Assembly: GCA_012728655.1 (NCBI GenBank)
Contig: JAAYEQ010000018.1
Span: 1 to 60,941, forward strand
Reading direction: 5' to 3'
Length of the DNA: 60,941 bases
DNA from: Syntrophomonadaceae bacterium
Lineage (GTDB): Bacteria > Bacillota > Syntrophomonadia > Syntrophomonadales > DTU052
Under the pieces are notes generated by a model. That model saw only the letters and a program-made list of their open reading frames with translations. It searched no databases and was not told where the DNA came from. How positions within the stretch are numbered: the stretch's first letter is position 1; each line of letters opens with the position of its first letter. Shown here piece by piece: positions 8,421-17,248 of this stretch. The position numbers and the translations under genes were made by a program.

Positions 8421-9589
8421 CAGTAAACCTCCCTCCCCAGGATCAGGGTAACCTCGTCGCTCATTACTCCACCGTTGCCGTTTACCAGGGCCAACCGAGC
8501 ATTCCTTACCTGGCGGTCACCGCAGTTGCCCCGCAGTTGTCTCACCGCTTCGGTTACGTGAGACATGCCTCCGGCCAGGCCGGGTTGACCCCAGGAGAGC
8601 TGACCGCCGTGGGTGTTACAGGGAAGATTTCCTCTGAAGGTAAGGTCGTTATGCTCGACAAAGGGCCCTCCTTCCCCTTTGGCGCAAAAACCGGCATCCT
8701 CAAGGGAGATTATGACGGTGATGGTGTAGCAGTCATAAAGCGAGAGCAGGTCCATATCACCGGGAGTCAGACCGGCCATGGCAAATGCCCGACCAGCCGA
8801 TTGTTTTATGGGTGATGTTGTGATGTCGGGGCTGTAGATTATCGATGAATGAGTCACATGCTCGCCTGCTCCCAAGAGATATACCGGCTTGGATGCACAG
8901 TCGGCAGCTCGTTCCCTGCCGGTGACGATCACCGCCGACGCACCACTGCAGGGTCGCACAATTTCGAGAAGATGAAGCGGATCCGCAACCAGGGGGGAAC
9001 TGAGCACATCCTCAATGGTAAGGGGTTTGTCGCCGTAGAGGGCATCCGGGTTGTGACAGGCATTTATCCGCTGGTCGACCGCAACTTTTGCCAGTTGTTC
9101 CGGAGTGGTACCGTAGAGGTGCATGTGGCGACGGGCGATCATGGCATACCCCGAGTTTACACCCATGGGCCCATACGGCAGTTCATACTGGGCTTCGGTT
9201 GAGAGCCGGTGAACGAAGTTGTTGTAGAACCTATCAACATCCCACAGGTCGGAGGTGATGCAGAGCACCGTATGACAGATCCCGGCTTTGATGGCCGCCG
9301 CAGCCCGCCAGACCATGGCCGCCGCAGTAGCTCCTCCCAGGTCAACAATATCAACATAATTGGCCCTGATGCCCAGATATTCAGCCACCAGACCTCCCCA
9401 CATCAACGGACTCTCGATTGTATCCGGTGCAACCAATAGCCCGTCTATGTCGGTGATCTTGAGCCCGGCGTCGTTCAGGGCCTGACTTGTAACCCGGGCC
9501 GCCATCCCCAGCGTAGTCATCCCCTCGGGATTGGTCGTCGGTTTCAGTTCACCCACGCCTACAATGGCGGCCACGCCGCGTAATGACAT
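8420..9589 (-). CDS. Thiolase-like protein (SCP-x/lipid-transfer type), catalytic residues altered
   Basis: This 389-residue protein has the thiolase fold, begins RGVAAIVGVGE, and pairs with a DUF35 protein. The segment where ordinary thiolases have their nucleophilic cysteine reads DLGGATAAAM, with no cysteine. The usual GHP near the C-terminus reads GQPG within NTHGGQLSWGQPGLAGG. It is therefore unlikely to be a classical acetyl-CoA acetyltransferase. Related pairs include Ltp2/ChsH2-type aldolases and BbsAB, which act on CoA esters without the standard chemistry. A GGAGG sequence precedes the ATG. A role in acyl-CoA metabolism is likely, but the reaction is unknown. Confidence 0.75.
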   Translation of the reverse strand: MSLRGVAAIVGVGELKPTTNPEGMTTLGMAARVTSQALNDAGLKITDIDGLLVAPDTIESPLMWGGLVAEYLGIRANYVDIVDLGGATAAAMVWRAAAAIKAGICHTVLCITSDLWDVDRFYNNFVHRLSTEAQYELPYGPMGVNSGYAMIARRHMHLYGTTPEQLAKVAVDQRINACHNPDALYGDKPLTIEDVLSSPLVADPLHLLEIVRPCSGASAVIVTGRERAADCASKPVYLLGAGEHVTHSSIIYSPDITTSPIKQSAGRAFAMAGLTPGDMDLLSLYDCYTITVIISLEDAGFCAKGEGGPFVEHNDLTFRGNLPCNTHGGQLSWGQPGLAGGMSHVTEAVRQLRGNCGDRQVRNARLALVNGNGGVMSDEVTLILGREVY

Positions 9590-9630
9590 GCTTCCTTACC
9601 TCCAAGCGGACCGTCGCCTTGAGCCAAACG

Positions 9631-10695
9631 TTATACATTGAAGCGGAAATGGATGATGTCCCCGTCATTGACTATATAATCCTTGCCCTCCAGGCGCAGC
9701 GTTCCTTCGGTGCGGGCTGCATTCATGCTGCCGGCCCGGGCGAAGTCATCAAACGCTACTACTTCGGCCCTGATAAAGCCTCTTTCCATGTCGGAATGGA
9801 TCTTGCCGGCGGCTTCACGGGCGGTTAGTCCTTTGGTTATCGTCCAGGCCTTAACCTCGTCTTCCCCGACCGTGAAGAAAGAAATCAGCCCCAGTCTGGT
9901 GTATACCAGACGGGTAACGGTAACGAGTCCCGATTCCTTTATGTTGAGTTCCTCCAAAAAAAGTTGTCGCTCTTCCCCGTCCAGTTCGGCTATCTCGCTC
10001 TCAATCCGGGCTGAAAGGTAATGCCAGGGTATCCCCCGTTCCCGGCAGAAGCCGGCTATTTCCGAATTACTATGGGCTTCATGGTCCGAGATTCGCGATT
10101 CGTCAACATTCACCACCACCACATAGGGTTTCGCCGTTAAGAAGCGGTAGTTCCTGACCATAAGCTCTTCCGCTGCCGACAATTCCAGGGAAGAAACCGG
10201 GATCTCCGCTTCCAAAGCGCTTTTCAGCTTCTGGAGCAGCGCAAGTTCTTCCTGGTTTATCTTGCTGGGTTTTCCGCTCTTGATGCGCTCAATCCGTCTT
10301 TCAACCTGATCAAGGTCTGCCAGCAGCAATTCGTAGAGAACTAATTCCAGGTCGCGCTGCGGGTTAAGCTCTCCCTCATGGGGCGGCGCTTCCGGGTTCT
10401 CAAAATCCTGGATCACATTAACCAGTATATCGGCCTCCCTGACCGCGGTGAGAAAAGACGCGGTCGATCTTTCCGCTCCCGGAATCAAGCCCGGTATGTC
10501 TACCGCTTCCAGCGTGGCATAGGTTGTCTTTTTGGGCTTGTACAGAGCAGAAAGATAATCAACCCGGGAATCAGGGACTTTAACCACGCCGCGGTTGGCC
10601 TTGCCCTGCATCGTGTGGTCCTGTTTGATCCCGGTGAGCAATTGAAACAGGGTTGTTTTCCCGGAATAACTTAATCCCACTAAACCAATCTGCAT
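9631..10695 (-). CDS. ychF: YchF/OLA1-type ribosome-associated nucleotidase
   Basis: This Obg-like ATPase of 354 residues has a P-loop GLSYSGKTTLFQLL at the very N-terminus, a DIPGLIPGA switch II and the NVDE motif that replaces NKxD in this ATP-preferring family. A coiled-coil hairpin lies in the middle. The C-terminal TGS-like domain ends DGDIIHFRFNV, close to the usual family C-terminus. The protein binds ribosomes and is linked to stress responses in other bacteria. It lies between the thiolase-like gene and a PH-domain membrane protein, with no obvious functional link. Confidence 0.93.
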   Translation of the reverse strand: MQIGLVGLSYSGKTTLFQLLTGIKQDHTMQGKANRGVVKVPDSRVDYLSALYKPKKTTYATLEAVDIPGLIPGAERSTASFLTAVREADILVNVIQDFENPEAPPHEGELNPQRDLELVLYELLLADLDQVERRIERIKSGKPSKINQEELALLQKLKSALEAEIPVSSLELSAAEELMVRNYRFLTAKPYVVVVNVDESRISDHEAHSNSEIAGFCRERGIPWHYLSARIESEIAELDGEERQLFLEELNIKESGLVTVTRLVYTRLGLISFFTVGEDEVKAWTITKGLTAREAAGKIHSDMERGFIRAEVVAFDDFARAGSMNAARTEGTLRLEGKDYIVNDGDIIHFRFNV

Positions 10696-10741
10696 CCTTT
10701 ACCCTTCTTTAGCTTCAGTTTTTACCTCAACCTTTTCCCGG

Positions 10742-11569
10742 TTAAAATCCAAAACCGACAACGGACATCGATATTACCAGAAAGGCTATGTTGATTATAA
10801 CGCCAATCAGCCACAAAAGGTATGCCGCCATGGGAACATAGTGAAAGAGGCGGCCGGCATTAATCATATTAAAAGCAAATATCCCCAGAGCCAGAACCAA
10901 AAGCAGGATTACCCTGGGATTGGCGCCGGAACCGGGGAAGAAGATGGCCAGGTAAATCATCAGAAAGAGTATGATCAGAACATTAAGTGCATGAAGCCCC
11001 AAATAGATGAAGTCTTCGTTAACCATCTTGCCAATTACATCATCAGGCAGATCATAGGTGTCCACGGGCGTTACCCCCCGGTGTGAACGTTCGGCAATCA
11101 ATTGGATGAAGTCATCCGAAGGTGTGATCCCATAGGCAAGAGAACCGGTCTTTATCACCAGCAGTTGCCCCAAGTCGCTGCCAAAGATCTTGGCGGCGGC
11201 AATCCCTTTGATATCGTAAGTACCCGCTATATAACCCGGCCAACTGACGCCCAGAAAGCTGATGAGATTAAGCCTTCCGCTGACTCTGACCACTTCCGTT
11301 ATCTGTGACCACGGTATGGTGTAGCGTTTATGCAGCCAGGAAATGTGCAAGCCGTCTTCGTCGGCCTTATACTTCAAGGTCGCCAGTCCCAGCCAAATAA
11401 CGATAAACCCTAGGAGAAACAAATAAGCCGGGCCCAGCAGCACGATTTTGAACACCTTGTCTTCCGGACCCAGAGCATAGTTCACACCCCAGATTACCGT
11501 TCCAAAGAAGAAGATCGCGAGTATAATCCCGGTTAACAGACCCTTCAGTTTTACCGGTTTACAAACCAC
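10742..11569 (-). CDS. Membrane protein with bacterial PH-like domain
   Basis: Two hydrophobic helices near the N-terminus (residues about 10-30 and 40-63) are followed by a soluble segment beginning YKADEDGLHISW and containing YTIPWSQITEVV, the pattern of a bacterial PH-like domain. At least two or three more hydrophobic helices complete the C-terminus (about 190-270). The GTG start follows GAGGGGGA. No enzyme motif is visible. Such proteins are usually unassigned membrane components. It sits upstream of ychF on the same strand. Confidence 0.7.
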   Translation of the reverse strand: MVCKPVKLKGLLTGIILAIFFFGTVIWGVNYALGPEDKVFKIVLLGPAYLFLLGFIVIWLGLATLKYKADEDGLHISWLHKRYTIPWSQITEVVRVSGRLNLISFLGVSWPGYIAGTYDIKGIAAAKIFGSDLGQLLVIKTGSLAYGITPSDDFIQLIAERSHRGVTPVDTYDLPDDVIGKMVNEDFIYLGLHALNVLIILFLMIYLAIFFPGSGANPRVILLLVLALGIFAFNMINAGRLFHYVPMAAYLLWLIGVIINIAFLVISMSVVGFGF

Positions 11570-11632
11570 AAAGTCCCCCTCCTCTTACTTGGTGGTTTTT
11601 TATTCCCGTTAAGATATATTATGTCGGGATCA

Positions 11633-12487
11633 TTACTCATAGCGATAAAAACCCTGTCCGGTTTTACGTCCGAGATGACCTGACCTCACCATGGTGGTAA
11701 AACTGGGATGGGGTCTGTACTTGGGATCCTTGAATTCCTCATAGAGTGCCACTATTCCTGAATAAAGAGTGTCCAACCCCAGAATGTCAGCCAACTCAAG
11801 CGGTCCTTTTTTCATTCCGGTTTCCAGCTTAATGGCGGTATCTATATCCTCGGCGCTGGCAAGGCCCTCTCCATATACCCATATCGCTTCATTGATCATG
11901 CCCGTCAGTATGCGGTTTACAACAAAGCCCGGCGAGTCGCGTCGCACTACGATGGCCTTTTTCCCCATGTTGCCGATTACTTCCAGGGTTCGGTTAACCG
12001 TATCCTCAGAGGTCTGCAAGCCCTTCACCACCTCAACCAATTCCTTGTCCGGAACCGGATAAAAGAAGTGCACACCGATAACCCGCTGCGGGTTCTTAGT
12101 CGCCGATGCGATCTCGGAGATGGAAAGGGTCGAAGTATTTGTGCCCAGTATGGTATCTTCCCGGCAGTGATTGTCCAACTCGGCAAAAACCTGCTTTTTA
12201 ACCGATGCGTTCTCGATAATGGCTTCAATCACCATATCGGCATCGTGGATCTGCATCAGGTCGGTAGTTCCTGTCAATCTGCTTTTCATCTGTTCCAGTT
12301 CTTCACTGGTAAGTTCTTGGGCCTGCACCTTTGCCTGCAGTGAATTGTAGATCGTATCAAGCCCTTTTTGCACCAGCGTCATCTGCAGGTCGCGGATGAC
12401 AACCTCGTACCCCCCCTGAACTGCGGCTTGAGCAATACCGACTCCCATTACGCCTGCTCCCAGGATTGCAATCTTTCTTACCCCAAT
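11633..12487 (-). CDS. hbd: 3-hydroxyacyl-CoA (3-hydroxybutyryl-CoA) dehydrogenase, probable ATT start
   Basis: This NAD-dependent enzyme interconverts 3-hydroxyacyl-CoA and 3-ketoacyl-CoA in beta-oxidation or butyrate metabolism. The Rossmann motif reads IAILGAGVMGVGIAQ. The catalytic region is GVHFFYPVPDKELVEVV, where relatives usually have HFFNP, so asparagine is replaced by tyrosine. The later PGFVVNRIL is intact. The first ATG (12448) would remove the first strand and most of the glycine motif. Reading upstream, codons for GVRKIAILGAGV continue to ATT at 12487, which lies 6 bases after GGAGGG. This start gives 284 residues, the normal family length, so an ATT start or a local sequence error must be assumed. 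Confidence 0.85.
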   Translation of the reverse strand: MGVRKIAILGAGVMGVGIAQAAVQGGYEVVIRDLQMTLVQKGLDTIYNSLQAKVQAQELTSEELEQMKSRLTGTTDLMQIHDADMVIEAIIENASVKKQVFAELDNHCREDTILGTNTSTLSISEIASATKNPQRVIGVHFFYPVPDKELVEVVKGLQTSEDTVNRTLEVIGNMGKKAIVVRRDSPGFVVNRILTGMINEAIWVYGEGLASAEDIDTAIKLETGMKKGPLELADILGLDTLYSGIVALYEEFKDPKYRPHPSFTTMVRSGHLGRKTGQGFYRYE

Positions 12488-12540
12488 GCTATTCCCTCCG
12501 ATAAACGTTGATAGTATTATGCCAACGTTCTTTTTATATG

Positions 12541-13635
12541 TTAATCACCCAAACAGATACCGACAGACCGAGCGGCGAAAACCAGATCACCGTCGACCGG
12601 GACCTTCTTCAGCTCGTGAATGGCATCAATCAAAGGTACATTTACGATATTGGGAGTTCTCAGGCTGACCATGGTCCCAAAACGTCCCTCGGCAATGCTC
12701 TTTACCGCGGCTACCCCCAACCGGGTACCGAGTATTCGGTCAAAAGGAGTTGGTGAGCCCCCGCGCTGCAAATGACCCAGTACGGTTACCCGGGACTCGA
12801 TACCGGTTATCTTCTCAATGTCGGCTCCCACCTTGTTGCCAATCCCGCCCAAACGTATGGGATCATGGCTCTCGGCCACGGTGTATTTGACTACCATTCC
12901 CTCTCCTACAGGATGGGCGCCTTCGGCCACTACCACGATGCTGAACTTCTTTCCGGCAGCGTATCTTTCATTGACCTTATCGCAAACCGACTGGATGTTG
13001 TAGGGTATTTCGGGTATAAGGATAACATCGGCTCCTCCGGCCAACCCGGCTTCCAATGCAATCCAGCCGGCATAGCGCCCCATAACCTCCAGCACCATAA
13101 CCCGGTGGTGGCTTTCCGCAGTGGTATGCAGTTTGTCAATGGCATCGGTGGCAGTAGCAACCGCGGTGTTAAAACCGAAGGTATAGTCCGTCGCCGATAA
13201 ATCATTATCTATGGTTTTGGGAACGCCGATAACGCGTACCCCCAGTTGTGACAGCTCATGGGCGATGGATAAGCTGCCATCCCCGCCGATGACCACCAGG
13301 GCGTCGATTTTCAGGGCTTCCAGGTTAGCGAGGACACGATGGGACATATCCTGCTTTACCAGTTTGCCGTCGACAATCACCGGGTAAGCAAACGGGTTGT
13401 CCCGGTTGGTAGTTCCCAGAATCGTTCCTCCTTTCGGCAGGATGCCGGCCACTGAAGCAAGTTCCATCTGCCGAAAGGAGTTTTCAACCAACCCCTTGAA
13501 CCCGTCTTCAAATCCAATCACCTCATAATCATAGTCGATTATCGCTGATTTAACCACGGCACGGATTACCGCATTGAGTCCCGGACAATCTCCCCCACCG
13601 GTCAGAACCCCAATCCTTTTGATTTCATTTTTCAT
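12541..13635 (-). CDS. pfkA: 6-phosphofructokinase
   Basis: This enzyme phosphorylates fructose 6-phosphate. The motifs are GGDCPGLNAVIRA at the N-terminus, GGDGS (the glycine typical of ATP users) and PKTIDND (the lysine typical of pyrophosphate users), then MGRYAGWIAL and VLGHLQRGGSPTP. This mixture places it in the group with long, mixed motifs, where the phosphoryl donor is hard to predict; ATP is favoured by GGDG. The ATG used is preceded by GGGAGGT and yields 364 residues. An upstream in-frame start at 13713 lacks support. Confidence 0.9.
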   Translation of the reverse strand: MKNEIKRIGVLTGGGDCPGLNAVIRAVVKSAIIDYDYEVIGFEDGFKGLVENSFRQMELASVAGILPKGGTILGTTNRDNPFAYPVIVDGKLVKQDMSHRVLANLEALKIDALVVIGGDGSLSIAHELSQLGVRVIGVPKTIDNDLSATDYTFGFNTAVATATDAIDKLHTTAESHHRVMVLEVMGRYAGWIALEAGLAGGADVILIPEIPYNIQSVCDKVNERYAAGKKFSIVVVAEGAHPVGEGMVVKYTVAESHDPIRLGGIGNKVGADIEKITGIESRVTVLGHLQRGGSPTPFDRILGTRLGVAAVKSIAEGRFGTMVSLRTPNIVNVPLIDAIHELKKVPVDGDLVFAARSVGICLGD

Positions 13636-13738
13636 CTGGACGGTACCTCCCTGTTCAGGTTTTAGCCATTGAGATATTTGGTGGCGGAACAACAAGGTTA
13701 AGGGTGGCAACAACCCCTGTACTAAAGAAACAATTAAA

Positions 13739-13763
13739 TGGTCGAGGAATCAGTCCTCGACCG
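13739..13763 (-). terminator. Hairpin terminator after htrA
   Basis: A perfect nine-base stem GGTCGAGGA/TCCTCGACC with a five-base loop lies between the htrA stop and pfkA. On the minus strand it is followed by ATTTAATTG, a weak U-rich tail. Confidence 0.6.
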
Positions 13764-13825
13764 TGAAGTGATTCTTACAATTCGATTAATGCAACAATAA
13801 TACCTTTTCCAGGTCCGTCTTTTTT

Positions 13826-14986
13826 CTATGGTTTTTCTTCCAGGGTCACATTAATGGTGATGGTCTTTTTATCACGCATGATCTTTAGTTCGGCCTTTTG
13901 GCCAACCGACATTTTGCTGATTTTCTCGGTGAGGTCGGTTGTGTTGTTAACGGTTGTACCGTTGATCTCCAGTATAATGTCCCCGGCCTTTATCCCCGCC
14001 TTTTCCGCCGGACTTCCCGGCATAACCTCGGCTACCAGTGAACCTTTGGTGCTGATTACGCCCAGATAATCCGCCAGCTCCGAGGACAAGTCGCGCAGGT
14101 AGACCCCCAGATACGGGCGCACCACTTTACCCTTGCTGATCAACTGGTTGAGCACATCCTTGGCGGTATTAATGGGGATGGCAAAACCTATTCCCTGAGC
14201 CTGGGCATTAACGGCGGTATTGATGCCAATAACCTCCCCTTTGGTATTCAAGAGCGGACCGCCCGAATTGCCCGGGTTAATGGCGGCATCGGTTTGAATC
14301 AGGTTCTTATACCGGCGTCCCTCGATGGTTACCGGTCTCTCCTTGGCGCTAATCACTCCTGCAGTCACGGTATGATCGAGTCCATACGGGTTCCCGATCG
14401 CTACCACCCAATCGCCAACCCGGGTGGTGTCGGAATTGCCCAGGGTCAAATAGGGCAGCTTGCGTCCTGCGTTTATTTTCAGAACCGCCAGGTCCAGTTG
14501 GTCATCGTATCCGACCAGTGTGGCGGGCAGCGGCTTGGTTGATCCCACCAGGGTTACGGTTATTGATTGCGCACCCTCAACCACGTGATAGTTGGTCAGA
14601 ATGTACCCGGTGTCGGTGATTATTGATCCGGTTCCGATTCCCGTTTGCACCTGGGTGCGCTGTCTCATGGAGTCGCCAAAGAATTCTCTGAAAAACGGGT
14701 CATTGAAAAATGGATTGTTGGTGACGACACTCACCTTGGTTTCAATATTTACCACCGCAGGACCTACTCTTTCAACCATATCGGCAATATTGGCGGGGCC
14801 AATATTTACTGAAGTCGAACTGGCAACGGTCTTAAAAGACGAGTCGTCGCTTCTGGTCAGGGAGTTGTCCTGAGAGATCAGATCCCCGACCAGGGGCCAG
14901 TCCTGTCCATGAGTCACCAGACCTCCGCCGAGCATCACTCCCAGCAGTAATACCAGAATAAAAGTAATAACAGAACTTCTTCTCAC
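13826..14986 (-). CDS. htrA: HtrA/DegP-type serine protease
   Basis: This is a membrane-anchored quality-control protease. One hydrophobic N-terminal helix (VITFILVLLLGVMLGGG) is followed by a linker, a trypsin-like domain and a single PDZ domain. The catalytic triad is visible as TNYHVVEG (H134), LDLAVLKI (D165) and NPGNSGGP (S241). The PDZ domain begins near PYLGVYLRD and contains PGSPAEKAGIKAGDII. The GTG start has GGGAAGGGAG upstream and puts the basic MRRSS directly before the helix. It lies downstream of the two-component system on the same strand, a pairing also seen for WalRK-type clusters. Confidence 0.93.
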   Translation of the reverse strand: MRRSSVITFILVLLLGVMLGGGLVTHGQDWPLVGDLISQDNSLTRSDDSSFKTVASSTSVNIGPANIADMVERVGPAVVNIETKVSVVTNNPFFNDPFFREFFGDSMRQRTQVQTGIGTGSIITDTGYILTNYHVVEGAQSITVTLVGSTKPLPATLVGYDDQLDLAVLKINAGRKLPYLTLGNSDTTRVGDWVVAIGNPYGLDHTVTAGVISAKERPVTIEGRRYKNLIQTDAAINPGNSGGPLLNTKGEVIGINTAVNAQAQGIGFAIPINTAKDVLNQLISKGKVVRPYLGVYLRDLSSELADYLGVISTKGSLVAEVMPGSPAEKAGIKAGDIILEINGTTVNNTTDLTEKISKMSVGQKAELKIMRDKKTITINVTLEEKP

Positions 14987-15096
14987 TGAAGTACCACTCC
15001 CTTCCCTACTCAAGCTTTCCGGAGTTATCTTAGTGTAGTCCTACTACCTTCATATATCTGATTATAACCAACTAATATTAAACAAGTATGAACAAA

Positions 15097-16488
15097 TTAT
15101 AAAACATTGTTTGAATCCTGGGGTAGGGTTACGGTAACCGTGGTGCCCTGCCCTGGTTCACTGTCAATGCTGATAGAGCCGTGGTGCAGCTTTACTATGC
15201 TCTGCACCATCGCCAGTCCCAATCCGCTCTCGGCGTGGTGTTTGGAGCGAGAAGGATCAACCTTGTAAAAGCTGTCAAACACGTGGGGGATATCGTCCTT
15301 ATCAATCCCGATGCCGTTGTCTCTTACTGACAACACCACCGATTTCCCTTCTCTACGGGCGGAGATTTCCACCTGACCGTTCTCGGTAAACTGCAGCGCG
15401 TTTTTGACCAGATTGGTCAGCAATTGTTCCATGCGCACCTCATCGGCAATGATATGTACCTCCGGATCGGTAGCCACGGTAATCACATTATTCTTTCCCG
15501 CCGCCAACTGCTGTAACTTTCGGGATACCTTCTCCATAAGCTCCGATAGATTGACCCCGGTCAGGTTCAATTGGTAATGCTCGCTCTCCATGCGCGACAA
15601 TTCGATGAGATCATTGACCATCCTTTCCATGAATAAGGCTTCGTCGTGGATCAGGTCCAGTGTACGGTCTACCTCGTCAGGGGGGATCACCTTGTCGCGC
15701 AGGGCCTCAACATAGCCCCGGATATTGGTCAGCGGGGTTCTGACTTCATGAGATACGCCCGCCAACAGGTTGCGGCGTTTGGCGGCATTGTGAGCAATCC
15801 GTTCCGCCATCTCATTAAAACTGCGAGCGGCTTCTCCCAATTCGTCATTGGTTATCACCCGGATACGGCAATCCATATCCTCCCGGGCAAATCGCTTAGT
15901 TCCCCGGGATATTTCCCTGATCTGGGCGGTCATCTGATAAGCCACCCCCAGGCTTATTACGGCTCCCAGAATCAAGGCAATAATACTGGCACGGCCCACC
16001 TGGGATTGAACGGCTTTGGTAGCCGCTTCCACCCCCTTTACCGGTGCCACCAGCACAATAGCACCCAAAACCTGATCATTTTGAATGATCGGAGTGGCAA
16101 CAGTTATGACCTTATCTTCATTGTCAGGTATATTCCAGGAGCGGGTGACATTTTTTCCGGCGCGAATATCGTTGATGATCTCCTCGGAAAGTATAAACTG
16201 TACGGCGCTCCCACGGGAGGATGCAAAAACCAGCCCATTGATATCCGTCAGGAAAATCTCGCCGTCGAACTGTGAGCTCAACAGCCGCAGAAAGGATCTG
16301 GTCATCTGGCCGAAACCGGTGAGACCAATAAGCTGATTGATTTCCTCTCCGGTTCTCAAGAGTTGTTCCTGAATATTGCGCTGCATGTAATCGTCGATAA
16401 AATACGAAGAGGCCATGCCCCAGACAAGCATGGAAAGAATTATCACAATTACATAGCTGGCAAAGAACTTAATCCATACCTTGTTAAT
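15097..16488 (-). CDS. Sensor histidine kinase, probable non-standard start
   Basis: This is a membrane sensor kinase of the PhoR/ResE/WalK type. It has a first transmembrane helix, an extracytoplasmic sensor of about 120 residues, a second helix near ASIIALILGAVISLGVAY, and a HAMP domain (EISRGTKRFAREDM). The HisKA motif is SHEVRTPLTNIRGY and the HATPase_c boxes are LVKNALQF, VRDNGIGI and ESGLGLAMVQSI. GTG at 16446 would leave a short first helix without basic residues. Upstream codons KINKVWIKFFASYV extend it, and the only candidates are ATT at 16488 or CTG at 16494 just before an in-frame stop. AGAGG precedes the ATT. The extended start overlaps the response regulator stop, as expected for a coupled pair. 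Confidence 0.88.
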   Translation of the reverse strand: MNKVWIKFFASYVIVIILSMLVWGMASSYFIDDYMQRNIQEQLLRTGEEINQLIGLTGFGQMTRSFLRLLSSQFDGEIFLTDINGLVFASSRGSAVQFILSEEIINDIRAGKNVTRSWNIPDNEDKVITVATPIIQNDQVLGAIVLVAPVKGVEAATKAVQSQVGRASIIALILGAVISLGVAYQMTAQIREISRGTKRFAREDMDCRIRVITNDELGEAARSFNEMAERIAHNAAKRRNLLAGVSHEVRTPLTNIRGYVEALRDKVIPPDEVDRTLDLIHDEALFMERMVNDLIELSRMESEHYQLNLTGVNLSELMEKVSRKLQQLAAGKNNVITVATDPEVHIIADEVRMEQLLTNLVKNALQFTENGQVEISARREGKSVVLSVRDNGIGIDKDDIPHVFDSFYKVDPSRSKHHAESGLGLAMVQSIVKLHHGSISIDSEPGQGTTVTVTLPQDSNNVL

Positions 16489-17182
16489 CTTCAGCCTCTT
16501 TCACCTCAAACTTGTAGCCTACCCCCCAGACCGTCTGCAGGTACGTGTATTTCTTATGGGAAAGCTTTTGGCGGAGGCGTTTGATGTGCACGTCAACCGT
16601 GCGGTTATCCCCGGGATAATCATAATCCCATACCTTCATCAGCAGGGTATCTCTGGTAAAAGGCCGCTCCGCGTTCTCAGCCAGAAAAAGCAGGAGGTCG
16701 AACTCCTTGGGGGTCAGCTTCACCGGCTCATTCGCCAGCAACACCTCCCGCCGTTCCGCATCAATGACCAGATCCGGGAAAACCAGCCGTTTCCAGGTTC
16801 CGGCTTGAGAGGCACTGGTCCTTCGCCACAGCGACTTTACCCGGGCTACCAATTCCCGGGGGCTGAAGGGCTTGGTTACATAATCGTCGGCTCCTATTTC
16901 CAGACCCAGGACCTTATCCAATTCATCATCCCGTGCGGTCAGAAGAATGACCGGGGTCAGATGGTTTTTGCGAATGTATTTCAATACCTCCAGGCCATCC
17001 ATTTCCGGCATCATGATGTCGAGAATGAGCAGGTCGGGATTGAGTTCTTCAAAAAGCCGTACCGCCTCGCGTCCGTTTTGAGCGCAGATTACACTCATTC
17101 CCTCACGCTCAAGGTACATGCGGATGAGATTTATGATCTTGGGGTCATCTTCGGCTATCAGTACTTTAATATTCATGCCCAC
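16484..17182 (-). CDS. OmpR/PhoB-family response regulator
   Basis: The N-terminal receiver domain carries the acidic pocket (EDD), the phospho-acceptor in LLILDIMMPEMDG and the lysine in VTKPFSPRELVARV. The C-terminal winged-helix DNA-binding domain has LTPKEFDLLLFL and VDVHIKRLRQKL. It is encoded immediately upstream of its partner kinase, with overlapping ends. HtrA follows downstream, so envelope-stress or cell-wall signalling is plausible, but target genes cannot be deduced from this sequence. Confidence 0.93.
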   Translation of the reverse strand: MGMNIKVLIAEDDPKIINLIRMYLEREGMSVICAQNGREAVRLFEELNPDLLILDIMMPEMDGLEVLKYIRKNHLTPVILLTARDDELDKVLGLEIGADDYVTKPFSPRELVARVKSLWRRTSASQAGTWKRLVFPDLVIDAERREVLLANEPVKLTPKEFDLLLFLAENAERPFTRDTLLMKVWDYDYPGDNRTVDVHIKRLRQKLSHKKYTYLQTVWGVGYKFEVKEAED

Positions 17183-17248
17183 TCCTTGCCAGGATCACGG
17201 TTTGTTATTTATATTAAAAAGGCAAAAATATATAGCGGGGTACTGTTA

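Noticed and set aside
16481-17248. Long plus-strand open frame upstream of the DUF523 start
   Set aside because: It is antisense to the response regulator and has no family similarity until the MIMVSACLAG segment, so only the last part was annotated.
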